Shown here: piece after piece, positions 1-11,676 of the stretch | Layout of the letters: each line of letters opens with the position of its first letter | Numbering within the stretch: the stretch's first letter is position 1 | Source of the DNA: Paulinella micropora | Taxonomy: Eukaryota > Cercozoa > Imbricatea > Euglyphida > Paulinellidae | Direction: 5' to 3' | Assembly: GCA_019918135.1 (NCBI GenBank) | Contig: WBZZ01003758.1 | Coordinates: 72,501 to 136,500 of the forward strand | DNA length: 64,000 nt | Position numbers and translations under genes: made by a program | The notes under the pieces: generated by a model | Told to the model about the DNA's origin: nothing | Databases searched by the model: none | The model's input: only the letters and a program-made list of their open reading frames with translations

Positions 1-1254
1 CAATTCAAGTTCAAATAAGTAGGAGTAGAAGTGTTCCTTTTGTAAAAGTTTCCTTTGACACTAGTCATGCTCTACTCGGATCACAGTAAACGCCATCGCA
101 CTAATACACTCAGTCTCACGGTGACTGAGTGATGGAGTCTTCATCAGAGGGAGCGGCTTCAACTTGAGACACCGTATTAATATCCGATGATGTGACTGCG
201 ACTACGGATTGTCACGGTGAAGCCGATTATATTGAGTAATCCGTGGCATCGGCCGGCCAGTGACACTCGATCACTGGGACGGTTATTGACAATGATAATA
301 TGATAAGTGTCAGACAAGCCAACTTGGCAAAACCTTTACACTCACGGACCTAATAACTTTACACTCCGGTTTGCTGAGGGACTCCGTTAGAAGCCACGAT
401 GCCAATCGACACTTTTAATCCGCAAGTAGATAGCAGAACTGACAAACTCAAAGGTAATAACGAAACTGAAATAAAGTCCGCACGACTGTAATTATTACAC
501 AATGATTATTGTCCAATCCTGAAATGCCAATATTGACCACGTCCGTTACCATTATTGACTAAAACTATACGATCATTCGACTATACGAATAAATTACTTA
601 CCAGTCACAAAGTAATCACTAATAGTAAACGTAGTTATCCTACCAACGCTCCCTCTTAGTTCTATGTCGATATGCAAATTATCAATCAATACATCTACGA
701 TCAATAACTATAACGATGCGATAATGGCCATCATTTCAAGTTGAAAAATGAAATGATCGTTGAGTCACAAACTGAAGAATCGCCATTCTATTCCAGTCCA
801 ACCGCCTTTGCTTCTTTGCCGCAATGGAATCTCGATGTTACGATTAAAACATTAGCAGCAGGTCCTTGAAGTATGACCATATCAGCACGTAAACTGAATT
901 ACATCATTGACTCCTTGAGTTCAATATAATTAGTTGATTCTGCCATTCCGCCAATAATAAAAACTACACGATGAATAGTCGGCTCCGATGACTAATGTCC
1001 TTTCCCGCTCTCGTCGCAATACGACCGATGGTGGTTGGAACCACGCGCTTCGCATTAGCGCTCGATTTTCACTTCGACGGGAACATCGCCTCAACATGCC
1101 GCTCAACTACCTGCGCAATACATTTCTTGCACACTTCAAAGAGAGAAAACTCACAAAAGAACGACATAAGTTGACTTTGCGTAAATTTGCGTATTTAGCG
1201 TGAGTTTGCAGACTAGAGATATAAAATTATATATCAAGTTTTACCATAAACTTA
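1..1254. other. AT-rich spacer, no gene seen
   Basis: AT-rich DNA lying beyond the 3' end of the first copia fossil, which reads leftwards. It has several short GTGAC/GTCAC-type inverted motifs (about 100-280). The small open frame at 988-1203 has no recognisable motif. I looked for a copy of this stretch on the far side of the element as a possible LTR and saw none. Confidence 0.5.
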
Positions 1255-2799
1255 CTAACAAGATATCTTAGGAACATGTTTGGTTAGTACGTCTGCGATT
1301 TGTTTCTTAGTTCCTACCTTCACAAATTTAATCTCATTGTCTCTCTGTGCGTGATGAATGAAATGAAGTTCTAGGGGTAAGTGTTTAGTGCGTGGTCCTG
1401 ACATTCCCCTTTCTGCTGCTAAGATAGTCTGTGCATTATCTTCATAAAGCTCTATCGGTCCCTTCTGTGCTATATCTGATTCCTCCGTGATATGTCTGAT
1501 AGCCAATCCTTCCCGTATACACTCTGCTGCGAAAATTTCAGCGTCATTAGAACTAAGTGCAATCCTAGTCTGTCGCTTCGATAACCAAGCTACCGGGTCT
1601 CCTCCCCAAAGCACTACATATCCTGTACGTGACTTTCCGGTTTTCTTACAGACCTTGTGTGCTGCATCGGGCCACAGAGTAATTCGCGGGTATGTCCTTC
1701 CCTTTTGAGATGGCCCGTGACATGCAATACCGCGATACGAACTTTTCAAATACCTGAAGATTCTACCTAACAGAGCATACGCAAGTCCTGGATTTACTGT
1801 CTGCATTACACTAGCTGCATTAAGTGCTTGATCTGCATCTGGACGTGTCAGCTTAGTTAGAAACAAAAGTTTCCCTACCACACTAGGTATCGAATGTTTT
1901 CTAAGGGCGCTTGTTTCTCCCATGGACTCGGGCTCATGTTCAGCACTTGGAGTACTTACTGGTCTGACATCGGCATATCCTACATCCTTTAAAATCTGTT
2001 TCTGATACTTATTCTGATGCAATAAAATGCGTCCTCCTTCCTGAAGTATCTCTATCCCTTTAAGCTTCTACTCCTAAACGCTTAAGAGGATAAAGCTTTT
2101 CTAGTTTACTAGCGAAACGGTCGTACGCTCGTTCGTTAGGAGCTGAGAAAATAAGATCGTCTACATGGAAAATACCTATGATAGCATCTCTTACCAGCTT
2201 ATCCTTTTCTACGAACATGCATAAATCTGAGTCTAGTAACCTGAATCCTAATTCCTCTCCTACCAGCTTGCGGCGCGCCATACAGAGCTCCATCTACTCT
2301 CCATATGATGCCCTCATGCTCCTCTCTGTCTATCCCATCGGGTGCATAAGCATAACAGGATCATGCATGCGTGCATTTAGATAAGGATTTTTGAAGTCTG
2401 TACCATATAGCTTCTGTCCATGCCATGCTGCAAGCTTAGACAAAAAGAGTAATGAGCGATGCGTGGCGCAGGGTACAATTGATCTGGGTTATAGCTAACT
2501 CCTGGCTCTAGCATATCTCCCCGCAAAGCTAACCTTGACTTAATGAACTTACGTCCTTTCTCGTCTAGTTTGACTTTACGTACCCACGTGAGTCTCACTA
2601 CTTTTACTCCTTTTTCTTTCGCTTCCTTGGGGCTTACCCACGTGTAAGTGTTAAAAGACTTCAGAGCTTCAATCTCTTTATCCATTCCTGCTTTCAACTC
2701 TTTCGCAGTTAAGCCCTCATCTACGATTTCTTTTGGTATCTTCAATGTCAGGTACAGTAGCGCAGTGGTGTGATCCTCTACGATACTTTCTGCGGACAA
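1255..2799 (-). pseudogene. copia reverse transcriptase and RNase H remnant
   Basis: The RT part carries the copia-type active-site motif F-H-V-D-D-L (equivalent of YVDD), inside the 2060-2293 segment. The upstream segment 2377-2799 holds the start of the RT domain, with the typical run of conserved residues around W-V-R-K-V-K-L-D. The RNase H part at 1255-2022 shows the copia consensus: W-P-D-A, then G-Y-V-V-L-W-G-G, W-L-S-K-R-Q, A-L-S-S-N-D-A-E, and the terminal A-D-V-L-T-K. In a live element these would copy the RNA and remove the template strand in cytoplasmic particles. Here it is a broken fossil. Confidence 0.88.
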
Positions 2800-2837
2800 C
2801 TCGGGGTGCTCTTGTTCTCCGACTAGTCTTATCCTAT

Positions 2838-4469
2838 CTATCCGATACTTCTAATTTCGCTGTCTAACATCTTTTCTACTTGACCGTCGTCAAAGACTAC
2901 GAAGTGGCTGGGCTTAGGCATCTTACGGACTTTAAGTCTATCTCCCTTCTCGCACGGTTCTAAGACTTTTAAGACTTTTTTGTCTCGTTTTACTGACTGC
3001 CAATTGTCTCCATATTCTTCCTTTGCCCATTCTTCTCCGAAAGCTATTCCCGGCACACTAACTCTCTCTCCTGTCAATGTAGCTGCTTTAATGGCTGCCT
3101 TCTTTTCTGGAAGTGGTTGTGTAACTGGTGTCCTAATCTTTGCTTCTTGTTTCCCTCTCACTATTTTAGCTGATGTGATTTTGTCACTTTGCTCCCAAGT
3201 GAGGCCCTTATTGGGCGCGTCTCCCTCTACGTACCTCCTACTAGGGTGGTATGCTTCGGGGCTTTGCGCCTCTAACGATGTGACGGGTGTTAGCCCATCA
3301 TCCTTGTTGTCAGCTAGTTCTACCTTTGACTCTGATGGGAGACCGGAATCTGGACCGTGAATTCCCTTGTCTTCCTGTAGCTCCTCATGTTTGTCTAACT
3401 CCCCCTCAACCTTAAGTTCGGGTTCGTCTATTGGCTGTTCTAGCTCTCCGGTGTCACTACTCTCCCCCTCAGATTCCTCGTCGTCCCATCTGACTTCTCT
3501 GGGTGGGTGAGCATCCTTACCAACTACATTGGGGTCAAAGCGTACATTACGCACGTTAGTAATGATCTTACGACCATCCCAAACTCTGTATAGTTCCTTA
3601 AACACATCGTATCCAAGCAACATTATGCGTTTTCCCCTATAGTTTCCTTTCCCTACCTGCTTTCCTATATACATTACACCTAAACATCCTATAGGCTTTA
3701 GTTGTCGGATAGCTGGCTTGTAGCCTAGACATTGCTCAAAAGGCGAGGTGCCTTTCCTAGGTCCTGTCGTGGCCGGTAGAATGTTGTGCAAGGTTGTGGC
3801 GGTATGCTCCATCTCTGCCCAAAACTGTGGGGGCAAGTTAGCCTCATATCGCATGGCCCGGGCTGGTCCGGCTGTGATGTGATTGACCTTCTCAGCTATG
3901 GGATCGCCATCTTTGTCACCTGGAGCACTAGTCTTCCAAATGAATTGAAGCGGCTTCCACCACTCTATGATTTCAGTTGGGACATCGAACTCATTATCGC
4001 AAGTGATCTGTCTGACTTTCCTGCCTGTCTGCCTCTCAAACCATGCAACAGCTTGCTTCAAACACTCTACGAATTCGTTCTTGTAACGTCAGTAAAAATC
4101 CTTAATGTACCCCGAGTAATCGTCTGTCACGCAAGATTTATAGTACTTACCGTGAATTGACATGACCGCCCACGGTCCGGAAGTATCTACATGCAAAATC
4201 TCAGAAGGGTAACTCGCTCTTCTAATTCTATTAACCTTAAATCTGGGCAACACTTTAGCTTTCCCCATCATACAGGCTTCGCAAAATCTAACTCTATCTT
4301 CGTTTCCTGTCACTTTTCTACCAATTGCCTTGCCTAATGCATAGGCCTTTGGTAATGCTTTATGACCACTACACTGATGTATGACATGAATGTCAATCCG
4401 TTTACCTTTCTCGCCTTTCTCAGGATACATAGCATATAAAACGCTGCCTCTAGCTTTCCTCGTTCTCAC
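2838..4469 (-). pseudogene. copia integrase remnant
   Basis: The N-terminal part (4469-4089) shows the gag-pre-integrase zinc-binding pattern H-x-H...C-x2-C (H-Q-C-S-G-H, then F-C-E-A-C-M-M-G-K) followed by the start of the DDE core (L-H-V-D-T-S-G-P-W). The 4061-2838 part continues the core (Q-I-T-C-D-N-E-F, then the copia signature A-R-A-M-R-Y-E-A-N-L-P-P-Q-F-W) and then a long acidic, poorly conserved tail (many E/D/G) before RT. Such tails are known in copia integrases. Fossil, broken. Confidence 0.85.
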
Positions 4470-4523
4470 TTACTCTCGCTTGTTTGCTCTCTTTTTCTCT
4501 CTCTTTGGGGATTCCCGCCCCGC

Positions 4524-6283
4524 CTACCCCGTCTTCCTCTTTCTCTCTTTCACTTTGGGGTCGTAATTATAACGCTCGTTTATGTTGAGGGGCTTATCCT
4601 TTTCGTTGTCCCAGCGATAAAGCATGCCAGGTGTCAGTCTCCACCTCACGATCACGTCACTTTCTTTCATCCTTATGGGGTGCTTAAGGATTAGTAGTTG
4701 CCCGTTCTGGTGAATGATAGACCGATGATGGTTGTGATCCATGTTTCCTGTAGACATGATGTTAACCGGTACCCTAGTGTCTAACAGCATATCTTTCTTT
4801 ACCAAAACTGGCTTTCCCGATCCATCGATTCTTGTCAATGATCATCGTGCTTCCCCCATTCTCTCACTGTACTCTCTCCGTTTCCTTTGACTAAGCTGAC
4901 GGGTTCTATCTCTCGAACGTTGCGCAAGATGTGTGGTATACAGGCTATGTCTCTCGAAGATCCACTGTCCTGCACTATAATCTTTTCTTTTCGACCTACC
5001 GTCTTGCTGTCGTCTACCATGAGGTTGTGATTCTGCTCCTCGTCCTCCTCTGTCTCTTTCTTCTGGAGTCTTTCTTTCCTCTCTCGCTCGAATCTCTCCT
5101 CGTGCAGCCAGTCTAGCTCTTCTCGTGGTTCACAGTACGATCTGTAGCTTATGGGTACACCTGCCCTAATCTCATCTGAGGTTCTAGAGTGTTCTAGGTT
5201 TTCCGGGTCATACTCATCATCCTCTTCTGGGTCTGAGTGTCAGTCTATTTCCCGTCTCTTCCTATCAAACTCTTTCTCTTCTGCGCTGCCTGTTTCTGGA
5301 CTGAAGAACTTATGGCATCGCCTGAGTGTAACTTACGCAAAATATGCGTTCAAGGTACCCCCTCTCGCTTCTACCTCGTGCCAGATTTTCATCAAGTGGG
5401 GCATCGATCTCACTATCGAAAGGGCAAATTGATTGTCGCGATTCTTGGCCATGTCAAGTATCCCATAATCTATTATGGCTAAAAGTTCTGAGTAAAACTC
5501 ATTCTCTTTGCCGTCTGGGTCGTAACACAATCCCTCTTTCACTACTATCGGCTCTGCTCCCTTCGTCAGTGCATATAGCAGCCTAGCTATCTCAGTCTTC
5601 TCAGGTCTTGGATGTCCTTCGCTATGTCTGTACTCACACTCCCACTTAGCTCTTTCCTTACCTTTCGTGCTTTGAGTGTTCTTAGCTGCTCTTTTCTCTA
5701 TGACTTTTTCTCTCGTGATCAATGGTGTGCCTGCTGCATGTTTCAGAAATACTTCGTTCACAGCCCAAAACACATCTGTCAGCAGTCCATCTACTTCAGC
5801 CACTCTCTCTCCTTCCTTCTTCGTCATTCTCACGACATCTCCTGTTTCATCGTCTAGTACACACAGGTTGTTCAGCTGTTCACTTATTCTCTTAAAGTCC
5901 TCAAAGCCTATCACCTTTCCGTGTTGTGTGTCTCTTTTACTGCTCTTCCCCACAGGCGTGTTGTGTGTGTGTGTGTCACTTGCCGGCTGTGCCTGTGATT
6001 CTACCCTGTCTCCTACCCTGTCTATTGGAGACGGACCTTGTGGTAGCAGCGATGGGGGCCAAGACTTCCCTTCTCTTGTCCCTCCTGCACGCTCAACAGC
6101 CTCAGTGAATGTAGTCTCCTCTTCAGCCCTAGTCCCGCCGGTCCTTGCCTCATTCCCTGGCAAAACAGCGTCATTCCGTGAATCTGCACTAACTCCTTTC
6201 TTACCGGGTTTTTCGACACTTTCCTTCTCATGATCGCCACATTCGGTCCGGCACGGAATTTGTGGAGCGGTCACGATCTCCAA
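4524..6283 (-). pseudogene. copia gag-like region and aspartic protease remnant
   Basis: The protease region (5020-4524) has the active-site motif D-S-G-S-S and downstream N-I-M-S-T-G, typical of copia proteases. Upstream, 6283-5333 is a 316-residue Glu/Lys-rich stretch in the Gag position with no zinc knuckle that I can see. This part is the least similar to the other two fossils here, so its Gag label rests on position alone. Broken fossil. Confidence 0.6.
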
Positions 6284-6351
6284 GGTGTACGACGAGTACG
6301 CCTCCTTTGGAATCTACTACAAGCAAATACTACCTGTATTTCCTCCTTTCC

Positions 6352-6416
6352 CTTCTTCTTCTTCTTCTTCTTCTTCTTCTTCTTCTTCTTCTTCTTCTGC
6401 TTCTTCTCTCTCTCTC

Positions 6417-6474
<58 letters not shown>
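6352..6474. repeat. (CTT)n then (TTA)n compound microsatellite
   Basis: A run of CTT triplets (about 6352-6398), a short CT-rich joint, then TTA triplets (about 6418-6474), just upstream of the first copia fossil. It creates long artefactual homopolymeric frames (poly-S, poly-L, poly-I, poly-E) on both strands that are not genes. Confidence 0.97.
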
Positions 6475-7749
6475 TGGAGGGGTGCACAAGATGGCACTCC
6501 ATGGGAAGAGGAGATGGTTGGGCTCTCCTCACGAAGGTGACCGCTTGGGGAGGGCGGTCATCGGGATATGCGCAACTCTCAACTGGGCATTTACTCGGTA
6601 GGGGTTCGACCAGGCAGGTTGTGGGGTTGTCTGTTGGATTGTTGGTTGGCTCGTTTTTCTTGGCTGTTGGTTTGGGTCTGGTTTCCTGGTTAGCCCATTT
6701 TCGCCGAATTTCCTGCAGAGTAAATGCCTGGGGGCTTCCAGTTCCGGTTTGGTGATCTTGTTGAGGTGAGCATTGGGAGGAAACAGTACCGAGATGGGTT
6801 GAAGATAGGATTCACATTGAGCCGAGATGGGGCCGAGTTGACCTGTTCCAACTCGGCTCCATTTCGGCTTCATGTTAATCCTATCTTCATCCTATCTGGG
6901 TTTTGTCTCCTCCCTATCTTCGCTTCTTCGGGGTTGCCTAACTGGAATACATGATGACGCGCACGTTGGAGAGGGGCTTCAGTCGGCCCAATGCCTTGCC
7001 AGTGCCTTGCTGCGTTGCCGTGCCTTGTTCCATGCACTCACACCCTCTACCGTTGCATTTCTAACTGAGCAGCTTCGGCTGGGATTACTATACTTGTCTG
7101 TAAGACCCTATAGGTACCGCTAGGTTCGCGCCTTCTATACCCACGTGGGGGAAGGAGTTTCAGCGGCACGCCGTCCGATCTGGCTCCACTCGGGGACACC
7201 CGTATCTCATGATGTGTATTGTTAGGAGCAGCTGAAAGTCCATAAGGCATGAGAGTAGAGGCGTTGGCGATGCGATGGAGAGTGTGTTTAGTGCGTGAGG
7301 CAGGTTCTGGCGACGCTGGGGGTGCTGGCGGGCGCCGAAGGGCACGAAGCGACGCGGCAGCGTCCAGTGACACCGGCGGAAATGCGTGTAGTGTGTTGCA
7401 GATACCGCCGATGCTATTTGCATGGGCGGGCGCTTTCCTCGGCGTAAAGAGGCGCGGCGGTGATGGCCAGCGACATTGGCCGTCTACTACTCTCAATGGA
7501 TTACAAATACGCGAAGCACGGAGCTACCACTGTGGCCCTTATGGGACAAGGTGGAATCGCCGAAGACCTGGACAATCCCCGTGGGAATGCCTCTTCGACG
7601 AGCTCTGGCCCGATGTCCCAGGGGGAGGATGAGGGCTCGCGTATATGACGGAATTCCTGAACCACGTGGAGAGGCTATCTTAGCTGCGCCTCATCCTTCC
7701 TCCCCAAACCTGGCACACGGGTCGGCGCTTCAACATAAGGCGAGCGGCG
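6475..7749. other. Spacer between two copia fossils
   Basis: Mixed-composition DNA between retroelement fossils 1 and 2. It contains a 40-bp-arm hairpin (separate entry). The frame at 7047-7496 on the minus strand (149 codons, Pro/Ala/Arg-rich) resembles no family I know and is probably chance. No LTR, primer-binding site or tRNA was recognised. Confidence 0.4.
6801..6888. repeat. Near-perfect inverted repeat / hairpin
   Basis: Arms 6801-6840 and 6849-6888 are complementary at 35 of 40 positions, with an 8-base loop (6841-6848). Three of the five mismatches are G opposite T, which would still pair as G-U in RNA. It could be a foldback or MITE remnant, or a transcribed hairpin. No flanking target-site duplication was clear. 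Confidence 0.85.
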
Positions 7750-8520
7750 CTACATGGCAGATGGCACCGCCGCCTCGACGGTACCGGCGGGTAGATCGGT
7801 ACGACAAGGACGGGCGTAATCTGATTGTCTGGGGGCTCTCAGAACGCGCCAATCTACAGGAGATCGCCTCCAAAATGAGCGGTCTTGGTCTGGTGGTCCC
7901 GGTAATGGAGTGGCAAGGCCAGCGAATGTCTCGTCACCTGGAGTTCGTACCAGCAACGTTGTTGCAAGACTAAACACCACCTTGATCCCTGCCTCTGCGT
8001 ACGCATCCTTGTTTGGGTCGTTGCGAACCGGCAGATGACGTTCTACCCCAGTCTCCTTGAGATGATCTTGAATACTTGTAGCAATCCATTCTTTGTCAGT
8101 CCGAAACTTTTTCATCTTGTTTCCCGTTTGTGTTTCTGACCATGCCTGTAGCTGCTTCAGCTGCTGTAGAGTACAGTCTTGACTCCTTGTCTTAACCCAG
8201 TAGTTACGCAGTAGACCAGTCACGTTATCCACAAACACATTGCAGTTGGGCGTATCCCCGTACATAGGGAACATGATTCTTCCCGTCCCGTCTCCACTCC
8301 AGTCTTCCCCCGCCTTCTCGCAGACAGTCAGTGAAGCTTCCTCATAGTTGGCATGTTTCTTCATCTTTGTAGTTTGACATGAAGTGCAAGCGTGATCCAC
8401 CGTCGTTCCCTTCCCTTTAAGCGTAATGTTGTTCATCTTAACGAATTGCCTCGCCATTGTATCACCGAAGTGGAACACATCGTGTAGCTTCCTCATGTCC
8501 ATCTGCGTTGTAGGCTGCAT
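7750..8520 (-). pseudogene. copia integrase fragment
   Basis: Starts with the zinc-binding region (H-D-V-F-H-F-G-D, then H-A-C-T-S-C-Q-T-T-K-M) followed by core segments M-F-P-M-Y-G-D and F-R-T-D-K-E-W-I, matching copia integrases. Similarity fades toward the low-coordinate end and no RT follows. Broken fossil. Confidence 0.75.
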
Positions 8521-8607
8521 CGACGCAGTACAAAACGCCGATTGATAGCAAGGGAACGGTGCCTCCCCTTCTTCTCTTGCTGTTGTTGTTTGCGAAGTCC
8601 GAAACCT

Positions 8608-9144
8608 TTATTGGCAGGTTTCCAGGTCGAAATCGCCTACCAATATCTTCTCATCGGGGCGCACTCTAATTTTCTTCCGAGTAACGAAGAAACCGTCATC
8701 TTGTAACACAATACCGAAACCTTTCTTTTGTAGCTGGCCCGCGGAGAAGAGCACCCGGTCGAGCGTTTCAAGACAATAAGTCTCCTCCATCGTAACATCG
8801 TGAGGTAGGCCTTCGCCTGTCGCCCCAACGAACTTCATTCTCCCCATCGCCGTTGCTTTGGTAGGGCCGTCGATACCTCGAAGATCCAGTCCTCCTTCCT
8901 GCCTGTTGTCCAGCATAGGCGCATTGGGTACGAGGTGTTTTGTCGATCCACTATCAAGGTAAATAGATGTCTTATCTATCCCCTCTCTCCCTTCGTGTGC
9001 CATCATACTTGTAGGTCCATCGTCGATCGGCGTGTTGGGTGGCTTCTTTTCTTCTATCTCTTCTTCTCCATCGACCTCATTCCCCATCTCGTTAGTAGTA
9101 GGCCCTTCTTCCCAACCGTGATTGTAGTCCCCATCTCGTTCCAT
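8608..9144 (-). pseudogene. copia aspartic protease remnant
   Basis: Contains the aspartic protease motif Y-L-D-S-G-S-T-K-H-L (about residues 61-70), followed by the hydrophobic pattern expected of copia proteases (A-T-A-M-G-R, then V-L-F-S-A-G-Q-L). The N-terminal 55 residues are acidic linker. It lies between Gag and integrase, as expected for copia. Confidence 0.82.
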
Positions 9145-9332
9145 GCTCCAACCATCCTCCCTGCCGGTGCCTCCGTCCCTTCTTGCTGACGCCGTATAAC
9201 CACATCTGGGCCCGTCTGGTCCTCATTCCCACCGCCGGGTACTGTCGAAGCAGTACCCATCGCCTTTTTTTCTTCTCTCGCAATAGCGTAGGGCGGTGGA
9301 AACTGTCGCGCTCTTTCTCGCAGAAGCATCCT

Positions 9333-11232
9333 CTAGTTGTCGTTTCTCGCCTTCCCCAACGCCTCCATGAGAGCTTCCCAGCTTATCTCTATCCATTCAG
9401 CCGCTCCTGCAATCGGTTGCATCATGAGATCCCTATTGTATCGCGGCATCAGCCCGGTCTTGCCCTCTTCCGGCCTTTCGTGGAAGAATCGTATCATCCT
9501 CTGATATGCCAAGTCAGCTCTCATTACAGTAATAGTCGAAGCATGTCCTCCAAGTCCCCTGGGCGGGGCTGAGCTCTCATTCTCCATGACTGCTTGCCAA
9601 GATGATTTAACACCCTCCATTTGACTGTACTTACAGAATATTTTATGGGTCCTGCAGTCCTGTCCTTGGCACCATCTGTTGCAGTAGCTTACCAGTTTAC
9701 AGTTGCCACACTTCTTGGTAGCTTCCTTTGCGCAGAATTCACACTCCCTTGGCACCCTCTTCATGATTCCTTCCGGAGTATCCACTCCCACTCCACGCTC
9801 GAGTCCCTTCACGTACACTTCCCAGTCGTTCGGAACAACCTTGAAGTTGTATAGCCATCTCCAGTAGCGTAGCTCACTCAGACAAGCATTATTGAAGCAA
9901 GTCCAATAATTCGCCACATTCACTTTTCCATTACACGATTCCCCCGGCATCTCTGGCTCGCTTTCACCAATGTAGATCATCGGGTTGGGGGATGCCATGA
10001 ACGCGAACACTCGCCCTTCTCCATTGCCATTCGCCCCAGCCCTCACGAGGCCTCCCCCGTCCGCAGCGGGAGCCAAGTAAGCGTCGAACGTTCTTGGCAT
10101 GTCCATGTCGATCGGAGTTACAGCCAGGCACGATACGCCCTGGACACCGTTGTTGGCTTTCTTGTTGCCACCTTTCTCTCCAGGCTTCGCGTTATTCTGA
10201 TCCATATTTCCGTTCCCAGTCGGTTTCTGGCTTGCAATTTGCTTTTGGTTTCCATCCGAGGGTAGCTTCTTTCGGTAGCGATCTTTCAATGTCGGGCACC
10301 TTCTTCCCTGCTGGTCGTGCCCCGGTATTCTGCACTTCATGGTGCATGTGAAGTACTTGTGTGGGTTGCCGCAGTTATAACATTCTAACTTCCTCCCTTC
10401 CCTCATCGGGTTTTCCTGCGTCCGCTGCTGCTGTGCCGCCACCATCGCCGTGCCCATTGCTCTTTCCTCCTTTGACATTGCCTCGTTTGCAATAACTCTC
10501 CTCTCGAAGAGTTGTCTGAAGTCTTCCCATGTAGCCGAAGGTGCAGCAACTTGAGCGTCTAGAAAAGACTTCCATGGATTTCTGTGCTCACATTTCCCGA
10601 GCGCAGTTTTAATAAACTGCATACGTAGCCTAGCGCTAATCGGTTCTCCGTGAGCTTCTAGGAATTGACAATGTGACTCAAAGTCACTCAGTTGAGCACG
10701 TAAATCCTCCTTACAATTAAATCTCCATCCGCAGATCATGTTGTTGCGTTGCTGCTTTTGGTGTGCGTCGTTTCCTTGATACCGCTCACGAAGCATCCTC
10801 AATAACTCCTCCGGTCGAAGTTGCTCTTCGCGTACTAGATGCCGTACAATGCGCTCAGACGCAGCACCGTATTCCAATCCCTTGTATATCCACATAAAGA
10901 TCTGAGCCCTTCTGGCCAGAACTCTTCTTCGTTGAACCGGAGTTAGGTCGTGCTTCTGGTCGTGCTGTTTGTTGTCAGCATTCCCACGCCGTTGTCTTGC
11001 TGCAGCTTCCTTAGCTTCCTTGGCCTCCGCCCGTAGCTCCGCTTCAACTTCGATTCGCCATTGAAGCACATCGGGCAACGGCCTCACGTATTCCCAACAT
11101 TTGATTGACGCGAGGTCCGCCCGCACTTGTGCATATCAGTCGTCCCAGCTCCGTCCAGACACTCCATCCTTGAACGTCGTCGCCTTTCCTTGAAGAATAG
11201 CGGTCGCAGCGTCTTTTAGCGCAGAAGAGGAC
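9333..11232 (-). pseudogene. copia Gag with zinc knuckle plus MYND finger
   Basis: Long Gag-position reading region (597 codons in the main segment, 9333-11126). Order: helical Gag core, CCHC knuckle (C-Y-N-C-G-N-P-H-K-Y-F-T-C), a basic Asn/Gly-rich linker, then about 110 residues before the end a MYND-type zinc finger with spacing C-x2-C, C-x2-C, Y-C-x3-C-Q, H-x3-C (starting C-E-F-C-A-K). MYND fingers normally mediate protein-protein contact in host regulators and are not standard in copia Gag. Fossil; broken. Confidence 0.75.
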
Positions 11233-11676
11233 ATAACCCTTTGTATTAAACTAAGCGAACGAAGGCAGCATTGTTTGAGTTTCAACTGCGATGGGGGTCT
11301 TTGTTGCAGAGGTTACCAGCTGAGTCCCCCCCCCCCCCCCGGGTCAAGTCAAAGCCTTATACGTGGCTGACCGACCCACCCAACTTTTAAGCTACAATTT
11401 CATGCCATGTTTGATTTTTTTTCTTAATTGGTTAACATGCATGGCATAAAGTTGAAGCTACAATTCTTCGGACTCTAGTTTATTTTTTATAATTGGTAAT
11501 AATAGAGTACCGACATGCCGCAACCCAAGTCAGCTGCGGGCCAGAATGACTCTCGCCGATCTCCGTGGTTTTTGGGCACGGCAAATTGGACAATTTCTGC
11601 TTCTCCCGCATTCAAAGGTTGCGCAATTAATTCATCCACCCCTTCGTCATGAATGGACACGTTTACATAATCAGCA
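11233..11676. other. Spacer with a 15-base C run
   Basis: Holds a run of 15 C (11326-11340) and then AT-rich DNA with two overlapping CATGCCATG / CATGCATGGC motifs (about 11401 and 11438) just before the DDE-like gene. No gene seen; the position would suit the end of a DNA transposon, but no clear terminal inverted repeat was found. Confidence 0.4.

Larger units (their letters stand above)
1255..6283 (-). mobile_element. Ty1/copia-type LTR retrotransposon fossil 1
   Basis: Broken copia-order element on the minus strand. Reading from high to low coordinates the parts are gag-like region (6283-5333), aspartic protease (5020-4524), integrase (4469-2838), reverse transcriptase (2799-2060) and RNase H (2022-1255). 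Protease-before-integrase-before-RT order is diagnostic of Ty1/copia rather than gypsy. The coding region has several breaks (roughly four or five), so it cannot be active. No LTR pair was recognisable at either end, which suggests an old or end-eroded insertion. It is AT-richer than the GC-rich block to the right. Confidence 0.88.
7750..11232 (-). mobile_element. Ty1/copia-type fossil 2, gag to integrase only
   Basis: Minus-strand copia-like element. Reading leftwards the parts are gag (11232-9333), protease (9144-8608) and an integrase fragment (8520-7750). No RT or RNase H follows, so the element is incomplete as well as broken (about three or four breaks). The first gag segment begins with an ATG at about 11232. 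Its Gag carries both a CCHC zinc knuckle and a MYND-type finger. It is closer to fossil 3 than to fossil 1 in Gag layout. Confidence 0.82.

Noticed and set aside
988-1203. 71-codon frame near the left end as a small gene
   Set aside because: No motif, no conserved context and compositionally ordinary; it may even be part of a degraded LTR.
6230-6755. Poly-S, poly-L, poly-I and poly-E open frames
   Set aside because: All are translations of the CTT/TTA microsatellite at 6352-6474.
1-7749. LTR pair for the first copia fossil
   Set aside because: I compared both flanks by eye and found no long direct repeat with TG...CA ends or a tRNA primer-binding site.
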